This document shows positions 26,701 to 33,349 of a stretch of DNA of 37,838 nt, piece after piece. Both the position numbers and the translations under genes were made by a program. The first letter of the stretch is position 1. Each line of letters opens with the position of its first letter. The notes beneath the pieces were generated by a model. The model had not been told where the DNA came from, did no database searches, and worked only from the letters and a program-made list of their open reading frames with translations. The DNA lies in the NCBI GenBank assembly GCA_017860345.1, contig JAFNAV010000023.1, positions 1-37,838 on the forward strand, given 5' to 3'. This DNA comes from Bacteroidota bacterium (GTDB taxonomy: Bacteria; Bacteroidota; Bacteroidia; Bacteroidales; Paludibacteraceae).

Positions 26701-26813
26701 TGAAGAATTACTTTACATTTAGTAATGTCGATAATTATGACCCGGAACGTGGTGGGGCAATATCCAATCCGTTGATGAAACAAGTTGTGTTTGGATTAAA
26801 TGTGGAATTCTGA
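23799..26813 (+). CDS. SusC/RagA-type TonB-dependent transporter
   Basis: Outer-membrane importer that forms a lidded channel with its SusD lipoprotein partner. From the ATG at 23799 the protein has 1004 residues: signal peptide to about residue 27 ([10 protein letters not shown]), a carboxypeptidase-like beta domain ([22 protein letters not shown]...GVYSLSV, about 30-105), then the SusC-specific start [21 protein letters not shown] (about 110-130). The plug follows, with [17 protein letters not shown] and [31 protein letters not shown], and then the 22-strand barrel ending VVFGLNVEF. An upstream in-frame TTG would add only two residues. The substrate is not indicated: no glycosidase, sulfatase or sensor gene adjoins the pair. 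Confidence 0.96.
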   Translation: [1004 protein letters not shown]

Positions 26814-26842
26814 TTTAATAACTATCTCAAAAAATGCTAATC

Positions 26843-28798
26843 ATGAAAACTAAAATAATATTTTTAAGTCTAATTACCGTTTTAAGCTTCGGACTGATGT
26901 CGTGCTCCGATTTTCTGGAAGAGCACAACAAGACGGGTAATACGGAATCAATCTATTTAGAAGAATACGGAATAGTTGGGCTGGTAAATTCCTGCTACAC
27001 TTACACCCGTGGCTGGTATGGTAAAGAACCTGGTTTTGGACTTACCGAGGCTGGAACCGACTTGTGGCTCAAAGCCCGCGATAACAGGCAGAATGCGCTT
27101 GCCGAATACGACAATCTGTCTGCGGCTTCATCTTCCGACCCTGAAAAACAAAACGCTTGTCTCGACGAGTATTGGGAAATGCTTTTCTCTGCCGTAAATG
27201 CTTGTAATACTGCTTTGCACTATCTCGATTTAAATCAGGTAATTTCCGACGGAGCACGCCAGCAATACAAAGGCGAAATTGCTTTTCTGCGGGCATTCTA
27301 CTATTGGCATTTAGTTGAAACATGGGGGCCTGTTCCTGTGTTAAAGGAGCCTGTTACAACGGCCAATACCGAAGTAGTACGCAATTCGGAGCAGGAAGTG
27401 TACGAATTTATGCTTGCCGACGTTAATTCGGCCATTACCAACCTGGCCAGTCGTACCTCCAAAGATGGACGCGTCAATCTTTGGGCTGCCAAAGCGCTCA
27501 AAGCAAGATTGTTGCTGTATCTGGCCAGCGAGTATAACGGTGGTAACTATACAGGTGGTAAAAATCAGGCCTATATCGATGCTGCCAAAGAAGCGCAGGA
27601 AGTGATAACAGGAAGCAATGCCTCGTTTTTTACTAACTATGCCGATTGTTGGAATCAGGCTAACGAAGATGGTATCAAAAACAAAGAAGTAATCTGGCAT
27701 ATTGAATACTCGGCCAATCTTACCGAAAACGGACTCCCTTACCGCCTCAAAAAAGATGCTAACGACAACTATATCTACTGGACACAAATGGTGGCCAGGG
27801 TAAAAGATAATAAAACCGGTGGCAATGTAGGGCATCTTATGTTTACAGGTATGTGGAGCAATCACACCAAATTGGCCAGTGGTACCTACAAAGTACTCGA
27901 CCGCACCGATACCGAAGCCAAGAAAACAATCAACGGCGTATACGTCGGAACTCATTTCCAGCGTTACAGCAAAGGCTTCTGTCGCTATGCACCTTCGGGA
28001 TACCTGCTCGATTTGTTTAATACAAGTACCGACCAACGCTATCAAGCTTCGTTCCGCGATACTTACACCATTCCTATGGCTCTGGCTCCTAAAAAAGACC
28101 CGGTATGGTTCGATGCTTCTTCGCATACTTCCGACACGATTATCTACCTGTCCAAAAACCGGACACTTACCGCCAACGAACTGGAAAAATTTGCTGCCAA
28201 ACGCTTTATCATGGGTACCCGCACCAGCGGAACCGCAGGTACAATCAAATACCCCATGTATGCCAATGCCGACGGTAGCGAACTTACAATTACCAGCGGT
28301 AGCTCGGGCGATCTTATTTTCTATGGCAACAACCTGTTTATCTCACTGAGTAAGTTCGACGACTGGGGTACCGGCGAATCGCTCATTCGCGATTTATCTC
28401 CTCGCGATGCCTTTGTGTTCCGCCTCTCCGAAATGTATCTGATCAAAGCTGAAGCTGAACTTGCAACTGGCGGCGACGCATTGGGAACACTCAACGCCCT
28501 GCGCGACGCCAGAGCCATCGCCGGTCAAAATAATCGCATCAGCGGCGCAGTTACCATACAAACCATTCTCGACGAGCGGGCTATGGAGTTCTGCGGAGAG
28601 CAAATCCGTTGGTTCGACCTCAAACGTCTTGGCAAACTCACCAAGGAATATCTGGCCGACAAAAACAAAAGAGCTGCTGCTAATTTTGTAAACGGTAAGC
28701 ACAACCTGCGCCCCATCCCGCAAACGCAGTTAGACGCCACCACCAACGTAGGGCTAAAAGGTCAGGAAGGAAAATTCTGGCAAAACGATAACTATTAA
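26843..28798 (+). CDS. SusD/RagB-type surface lipoprotein
   Basis: Surface glycan- or peptide-binding lid partner of the preceding SusC, 29 bp downstream. I start it at the fourth codon of the open frame, giving 651 residues and a lipobox FGLMSC with the lipidated Cys at position 21, followed by acidic residues (SDFLEEHNK) as in surface-exposed Bacteroidota lipoproteins. Family motifs are clear: GEIAFLRAFYYWHLVETWGPVPVL in the TPR region, NLWAAKALKARLLLYLA, and near the C-terminus ILDERAMEFCGEQIRWFDLKRLGKL. It is longer than many SusD proteins (500-600 residues), with the extra length in the ligand-facing loops. Ligand unknown. Confidence 0.95.
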   Translation: MKTKIIFLSLITVLSFGLMSCSDFLEEHNKTGNTESIYLEEYGIVGLVNSCYTYTRGWYGKEPGFGLTEAGTDLWLKARDNRQNALAEYDNLSAASSSDPEKQNACLDEYWEMLFSAVNACNTALHYLDLNQVISDGARQQYKGEIAFLRAFYYWHLVETWGPVPVLKEPVTTANTEVVRNSEQEVYEFMLADVNSAITNLASRTSKDGRVNLWAAKALKARLLLYLASEYNGGNYTGGKNQAYIDAAKEAQEVITGSNASFFTNYADCWNQANEDGIKNKEVIWHIEYSANLTENGLPYRLKKDANDNYIYWTQMVARVKDNKTGGNVGHLMFTGMWSNHTKLASGTYKVLDRTDTEAKKTINGVYVGTHFQRYSKGFCRYAPSGYLLDLFNTSTDQRYQASFRDTYTIPMALAPKKDPVWFDASSHTSDTIIYLSKNRTLTANELEKFAAKRFIMGTRTSGTAGTIKYPMYANADGSELTITSGSSGDLIFYGNNLFISLSKFDDWGTGESLIRDLSPRDAFVFRLSEMYLIKAEAELATGGDALGTLNALRDARAIAGQNNRISGAVTIQTILDERAMEFCGEQIRWFDLKRLGKLTKEYLADKNKRAAANFVNGKHNLRPIPQTQLDATTNVGLKGQEGKFWQNDNY

Positions 28799-28823
28799 CC
28801 CTCCGGGTGTTGATTTAAATTAA

Positions 28824-28858
28824 CAAGGGCTGCTTCGCAACTAACGAAGCAGCCCTTG
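28824..28858. terminator. Strong hairpin ending the susCD operon
   Basis: A perfect 14-bp GC-rich stem, CAAGGGCTGCTTCG (28824-28837) and its complement (28845-28858), with a 7-base loop. It sits between susD and the convergent lipoprotein gene and could stop transcription from both sides, although its T-runs are short. Confidence 0.75.
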
Positions 28859-28877
28859 CTGTATTCTTCAACTGTTT

Positions 28878-29351
28878 TCAGCGCGAAATATACAAAACAT
28901 CATTTGACAAAGTCGCTTTATATTTTTTCAATGCCTCTTTGGACGGTCCGGATACCGGAATCCCAAATCCAAACGCCACATCATAAACCGACTCACATTT
29001 CTCGCACTTCACCTGCCCATAACCATCCTCTACCGGATATACCCTCACATTATTTTGCGCCTCATAAGGGCAAGCCATATCAAACGCATAATACACCGCA
29101 TTGCCATAGTCGTCGGGCAAACCCGAATAAACCAAAATTCCTCCGAACCCAATTCGGTCATACTCGTATCTCCGGGCTTTAAAAGTAAGAAACTCGTTAA
29201 TCGAATTCCTGAAAGTAGGGTAAGTAGTCGTCAAATTCAGCTGCAAACTTACAGGGTAATTCGGTATCGACGACACATAACTATCATCGCACCCATTAAC
29301 CAACGAAGCGCCCAATATCAATAACCCAATATTTAAGTTTCTTAAATTCAT
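28878..29351 (-). CDS. Rieske-fold-like lipoprotein with altered cluster ligands
   Basis: A 157-residue predicted lipoprotein when started at the ATG at 29349-29351 (the open frame extends four codons further). The signal MNLRNLNIGLLILGASLVNGC places the lipid on C21. The C-terminal half resembles a Rieske domain: AFDMACPYE, about 20 residues, CEKCESVYDVAFGFGIP, then SGPSKEALKKY, matching the order CxH...CxxH...G..GP....L..Y. The expected histidines are replaced: C94-P-Y96 and C116-E-K-C119. Whether it binds a [2Fe-2S] cluster, another metal or nothing is open. It is transcribed after the aldo/keto reductase, with an unusual repeat between them. Confidence 0.75.
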   Translation of the reverse strand: MNLRNLNIGLLILGASLVNGCDDSYVSSIPNYPVSLQLNLTTTYPTFRNSINEFLTFKARRYEYDRIGFGGILVYSGLPDDYGNAVYYAFDMACPYEAQNNVRVYPVEDGYGQVKCEKCESVYDVAFGFGIPVSGPSKEALKKYKATLSNDVLYISR

Positions 29352-29414
29352 GGCAGTACACATATCTGTCTATCAATTCTCCAACTCCAAATCTATCATC
29401 ATTTTTTCTTTTTT

Positions 29415-29590
29415 TTGGGGGTGCCCCTTCCTGCGGTCGGGTCGGGCTATCCGTTCCAAGTCCACTCACTCAGTCCCTGCCCTCAGCTTGGCTACGCCTG
29501 CGCCTCGGCCAGTGCCTTCGTTACGTGTCCTTTCCACTACTATCCCTCACCCATGCAGCGCCATCAGTCGCTCGTCAGTGCACCTCCACA
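29415..29590. repeat. GC-rich intergenic element with GGGCTATCCG and CCACTACTATCCCT ends
   Basis: About 175 bp of C-rich sequence stands out from the AT-rich surroundings. On the plus strand it opens with a T-run and GGGGGTGCCCC, then TTCCTGCGGTCGGGTC, GGGCTATCCG (29444-29453), a GC-rich centre of about 80 bp, and CCACTACTATCCCTCAC (29534-29550). I recall the pair GGGCTATCCG...CCACTTCTATCCC as the conserved ends of an abundant, uncharacterised intergenic repeat in Bacteroidota. It starts right after the stop codon of the aldo/keto reductase and ends about 60 bp before the Rieske-like gene. A plus-strand open frame across it is not protein-like. Confidence 0.6.
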
Positions 29591-29592
29591 GT

Positions 29593-30603
29593 CTACATCC
29601 GTCCGCCCAATTCACCAATTTGCCAAAGTTCTTCATCCGAAAATTGCAGGTTTTTCAGCGCATCTATATTGTCCTGTAGCTGTTTCACCGAGCTGGTACC
29701 CACTATCACCGAACTCACCTCTTTGCGGTGGAAGCACCAGGCCAAGGCCATTTGCGCCAGCGTTTGTCCGCGTAGCGCAGCTATGCTATTCAGTTTCCCT
29801 ATCCTTTCAATCAGTTCCGGCGTCAATTGTTTCTGTTGCAAAAAACCGTAACTATGCGCAGCCCTCGAATTTTCAGGTATCCCGTTCAGATATTTATCAC
29901 TCAGCACACCCTGAGCCAAAGGCGAAAATCCAATAAAACCTACACCCTGCTCAGCTGCCAGTGGCAATACTTCCTGTTCAATTTCCCTGCTCAGCAGGCT
30001 ATATTTCCCTTGGTAAATAACACACGGAGTACCATTTTTTCGCAGTATCTGGTAGGCTTCGCGCGCTTTGTCTTCAGGATATTTTGAGATACCCACATAC
30101 AAAGCCTTCCCCTGTTTCACCATATCCGACAAAGCACCCATGGTTTCCTCTATCGGAGTGTTGGGGTCGTAACGGTGCGAGTAAAAAATGTCCACATAGT
30201 CCAATTGCATTCTTTTGAGGCTTTGCTCCAGGCTTGCAATCAGGTATTTTCGCGCCCCCCCGTCGCCATAAGGACCCGGCCACATTTCATGTCCGGCCTT
30301 GGTGCTTATAATCAGTTCGTCTCTGTACTTGCGCAGATGCTCCTTAAGTATTCGCCCAAAATTCTTCTCGGCACTTCCGTAAGGCGTACCATAATTATTG
30401 GCCAAATCAAAGTGAGTAATTCCATTGTCAAAAGCATATTTTATCATGCTCAATGCTTCGTCGGCATCATCCACATCGCCAAAGTTATGCCACAATCCCA
30501 GCGATATTTTGGGTAACTTAAGCCCGCTTTTGCCACAGTAATTATAACTTACTGCGGAATTATACCGGTCATTATTAGCAATATACTTTTCTGAATGAGA
30601 CAT
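29593..30603 (-). CDS. Aldo/keto reductase (YghZ/Gpr-like)
   Basis: NAD(P)H-dependent reductase of aldehydes, 336 residues, cytoplasmic. The catalytic tetrad is complete: D66 and Y71 (HFDLANNYGTPYGSAE), K102 (IISTKAGH) and H143 (FYSHRYDP). The long start YNYCGKSGLKLPKISLGLWHNFGD and the MWPGPYGDGGARKYL loop are typical of the YghZ (L-glyceraldehyde-3-phosphate reductase) subgroup, which acts on methylglyoxal and related aldehydes; the precise substrate is inferred. It begins 35 bp after the lemA stop and may be read from the same transcript. Confidence 0.93.
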   Translation of the reverse strand: MSHSEKYIANNDRYNSAVSYNYCGKSGLKLPKISLGLWHNFGDVDDADEALSMIKYAFDNGITHFDLANNYGTPYGSAEKNFGRILKEHLRKYRDELIISTKAGHEMWPGPYGDGGARKYLIASLEQSLKRMQLDYVDIFYSHRYDPNTPIEETMGALSDMVKQGKALYVGISKYPEDKAREAYQILRKNGTPCVIYQGKYSLLSREIEQEVLPLAAEQGVGFIGFSPLAQGVLSDKYLNGIPENSRAAHSYGFLQQKQLTPELIERIGKLNSIAALRGQTLAQMALAWCFHRKEVSSVIVGTSSVKQLQDNIDALKNLQFSDEELWQIGELGGRM

Positions 30604-30638
30604 CTGGATCTTTTTTTTTTAGAAAATTGCTGTTTTTG

Positions 30639-31229
30639 TTAGAACTCTACTTTCGGAGCTTTTTCACTACCGGCTTCAGCTTCAAAATAAGCTTTTTTAT
30701 CGAAACCGGTAATCGAAGCAATAATGTTGGTCGGGAATTTCCGGATAGAAGCGTTAAACTCTTTAGCAAGGTCATTAAAACGTCCGCGTTCAGTGGTAAT
30801 TCTGTTTTCAGTTCCTTCCAGCTGCGACTGCAATTCAATAAAATTCTGATTGGCTTTCAGTTCAGGGTAATTTTCGGTTATCATAAGCAGTTTGCCAAGC
30901 GCCGAAGTCAACTCGCCCTGAGCAGCCTGATATTTCTGAAGCTTTTCGGACGTCAGGTTATCAGCATCTACAGTTACCTGAGTAGCTTTGGCACGTGCCG
31001 CAACTACACCCTCAAGTGTTTCGCTTTCATGTTTGGCATAACCTTTTACGGTAGCCACTAAGTTTGGTATCAAATCGGCACGGCGTTGGTATTGGTTTTC
31101 TACATTAGCCCATTGTCCGTTAACAGCCTCGTCTTTCGAAACCAGTCCGTTGTATTTTGAAATTCCCCAAAAAACTCCAAGTATTAGTATTCCCGCGATT
31201 GCAATCAAAACGATTATTCCTTTTTTCAT
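30639..31229 (-). CDS. LemA family protein
   Basis: A 196-residue membrane-anchored protein: one N-terminal helix (IIVLIAIAGILILGVFWGI, about residues 4-22) followed by the LemA helical bundle with YNGLVSKDEAVNGQWANVENQYQRRADLIPNLVATVKGYA split around residues 26-65 and ITTERGRFNDLAKEFNASIRKFPTN near the end, the two signature blocks of the family. The biochemical role is not settled. A TPM-domain gene lies 183 bp upstream on the same strand, a conserved neighbourhood for LemA in many phyla, so a shared membrane function is likely. Confidence 0.95.
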   Translation of the reverse strand: MKKGIIVLIAIAGILILGVFWGISKYNGLVSKDEAVNGQWANVENQYQRRADLIPNLVATVKGYAKHESETLEGVVAARAKATQVTVDADNLTSEKLQKYQAAQGELTSALGKLLMITENYPELKANQNFIELQSQLEGTENRITTERGRFNDLAKEFNASIRKFPTNIIASITGFDKKAYFEAEAGSEKAPKVEF

Positions 31230-31412
31230 AAAATTAATTGAATATGTGATTAATAATAAGATTTATAAATGATGTGTTTTTTTATATGAATCAGACTACA
31301 TACTTACTGTAAAGGTATAAAAGCAGAAGTTCTGTTTTTAGCTATCAGCCTTCAGTGGTTGCAGTCACTTTTTTATTTACCGCTAAGTTGGCTTCCGTAA
31401 TCCGGGCTTAAT

Positions 31413-32747
31413 TTACCAGCCACTGGTAGCTCCGCCACCACCCGACATACCGCCGCCGAAACTGCCACCACCAAAGCCGCCACCTCCGCCAAAGCCACCC
31501 CTGCCACTGCTCAGGATGCTGCCTGCCACTGCGCCTCCTACAAAAGAGCCACTGTTGCGTTGTAAACGAGGAATGTTGTCGTTATGATGTTCCTCGTAGC
31601 CACAAAATTTGCAATGGTAAGTAGTGCGTTCGGTACCGGCACTGATATAAGTAGGTGCTACAAGCGTTTTTTTATCTTTCAGTATAAATGCTTTCGTTCC
31701 GCATTTGGGGCATTCGCTGTAAGCACTTGGTTTGTCCAGCGTGAATATTGCTTCGTTCTTACAGCTATCGCATACAAATACGTCGTAGTCTACCGCATGA
31801 AGCTGTTCTTCAAACTGCTGAGCCAGTTTCAGGTGCGCATCCTCCTGTTTTTCGCTAAGTATGTGCATAGTACTGCCACATTCTGTGCAGGGTATCGGTT
31901 GGCGACGAATCTTTCGCATCATCAGCTTGCCATACACATTGGCAGGTATCGTGGCCAACGGAACCGGAAACAGTAAAATAATGAGTGGAAATGGAAATTT
32001 GAACAGGATGATTGAACCCACTCCGAGCACCGGTATCAGCACCGATAGAAGGATAAGTACGGCGTTTTTTTCGCTTTTAATGGCTTTGTAGCGAGCTATG
32101 TTATGTGGGTATCTTTTGTCATTGCGCACTTTGGCCACAATGCTTCCAACCCAAACTAAGCTTAGTAAAATAATAAGGATATACACTCCGGCAGCTATGG
32201 GAAGCACTTCGTTCCAGGCTATAGGCTTTTCGGGTGTGGTTACAAATGTTTCACCTTTTACAGTCGATATTACAGCGCTTATACCGGCCAGCATGCCCGC
32301 ATCATAATTTCCGTTTTTAAATTCGGGAATCATTTGTTGCGTCTGAATACGTTTGCATATTGCATCGGGCAAAGCTCCTTCAAGTCCGTACCCCGTCTCG
32401 AAGGTTACTTTACGCTGGTCAAGTACAAATAGTACGAGCAATCCGTTGTCGTTTTGCGACTTGCCTATTCCCCAGTGCTTAAAAAGATTTGTTGCAAAGG
32501 GTTTAATTTCTTCGTAACCTATGGAGTTAACCACTACCACAGCCACTTCCGATCCGTTAGTGGCTTCAAGAGCCGATAATTCTGCAGAAATCTGAGCCAC
32601 AGTTTCTGCGCTCAAAATGCCATCAGGGTTGCTTACATAAGCATCCCTGTTTGTAGTTTTGGGGTTGGGTATGTTTTCAATTGTATATTCGGCAGCGTAA
32701 ACTACTGCCGAAATCATCATGAGAAAGGAAATAAGAATTTCTCTCAT
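31413..32747 (-). CDS. TPM-domain membrane protein with zinc-ribbon-like CxxC pairs
   Basis: A 444-residue protein with a signal peptide (MREILISFLMMISAVVYAAE) and an exported TPM domain (about 35-165: VSNPDGILSAETVAQISAEL, SEVAVVVVNSIG, DNGLLVLFVLDQRKVTFETGYGLEG in parts). Membrane helices follow at about 183-205 and 228-270. The cytoplasmic part is unusual: four CxxC pairs at 287/290, 326/329, 346/349 and 379/382, resembling two zinc ribbons, then a Gly-rich tail (GGFGGGGGFGGGSFGGG) as in other YgcG-like proteins. TPM proteins have been linked to photosystem repair and acid phosphatase activity in plants; the bacterial role is unclear. Starts 22 bp after the FKBP gene, so an FKBP-TPM(-LemA) operon is likely. 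Confidence 0.9.
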   Translation of the reverse strand: MREILISFLMMISAVVYAAEYTIENIPNPKTTNRDAYVSNPDGILSAETVAQISAELSALEATNGSEVAVVVVNSIGYEEIKPFATNLFKHWGIGKSQNDNGLLVLFVLDQRKVTFETGYGLEGALPDAICKRIQTQQMIPEFKNGNYDAGMLAGISAVISTVKGETFVTTPEKPIAWNEVLPIAAGVYILIILLSLVWVGSIVAKVRNDKRYPHNIARYKAIKSEKNAVLILLSVLIPVLGVGSIILFKFPFPLIILLFPVPLATIPANVYGKLMMRKIRRQPIPCTECGSTMHILSEKQEDAHLKLAQQFEEQLHAVDYDVFVCDSCKNEAIFTLDKPSAYSECPKCGTKAFILKDKKTLVAPTYISAGTERTTYHCKFCGYEEHHNDNIPRLQRNSGSFVGGAVAGSILSSGRGGFGGGGGFGGGSFGGGMSGGGGATSGW

Positions 32748-32769
32748 AAAAATAAATTATTGATAAGAT

Positions 32770-33231
32770 TTATAGTTGGTCGTCAGATCCGAGCAGCTCA
32801 ACGTCAAAAATCAGCACAGAGTGCGGAGGAATGTCGTCGCCGGAACCATCTTCGCCGTAACCAAGGTCGGCCGGTATATAAAATATATAACGTCCGCCAA
32901 CCTGCATTTTAGGGATACCTTCAATCCAACCCTCTATCATATATGCCAGATTGGTTTCGTATTCATCGCTTTCGTCAAAAAGCGTACCGTCAATTAGTCT
33001 GCCTTTGTACTTAACCACGATATTGCTCGACGAAGTTGGATGTCGCAAATATCCCTGATGTATTACTTTGTAACAAAGACCCGAATCAGTTTGTTTAAAA
33101 TCTGTATCGCTTTTGTGTTTTTCAAGCCAGGCATTGTTGAGTATTTTCCAGTCGGCATATTCATCTTCTTTACAAGATGTTACGCTCAGAACTAAGAGCA
33201 CAAGAACAGAGAATAAAGTTATATGTTTCAT
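32770..33231 (-). CDS. FKBP-type peptidyl-prolyl isomerase lipoprotein
   Basis: Envelope folding factor catalysing cis-trans isomerisation of Xaa-Pro bonds. The open frame extends upstream to 33300, but I start at the ATG at 33229-33231: this gives 153 residues and a lipoprotein signal MKHITLFSVLVLLVLSVTSC. The FKBP domain covers about residues 45-150, with IVVKYKGRLIDGTLFDES, EGWIEGIPKMQVGGRYIFYIPADLGYGE in parts and PPHSVLIFDVELL, all standard family blocks. It is followed at 22 bp by the TPM-domain gene and lies downstream of the coiled-coil membrane gene. Confidence 0.93.
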   Translation of the reverse strand: MKHITLFSVLVLLVLSVTSCKEDEYADWKILNNAWLEKHKSDTDFKQTDSGLCYKVIHQGYLRHPTSSSNIVVKYKGRLIDGTLFDESDEYETNLAYMIEGWIEGIPKMQVGGRYIFYIPADLGYGEDGSGDDIPPHSVLIFDVELLGSDDQL

Positions 33232-33349
33232 AAAAGAATTTTTTAGATATATACAGGATAAAATTGATTTGTTTATTTTATGTATATAACTATTTGTCAA
33301 TAATTTAAATGTCGATACGTTTTTTTTGTTGTGTAAAAATAGTTGATAT

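Noticed and set aside
27341..28126. A 261-codon open frame on the minus strand inside susD
   Set aside because: It lies wholly opposite a clear SusD coding frame; the product is rich in Ile, Phe, His and Cys, as expected from antisense reading.
29415..29936. A 173-codon open frame on the plus strand
   Set aside because: It runs through the GC-rich repeat and then antisense to the aldo/keto reductase. Its product is Pro/Ser/Tyr-rich without domain features, and the opposite frame is a complete enzyme.
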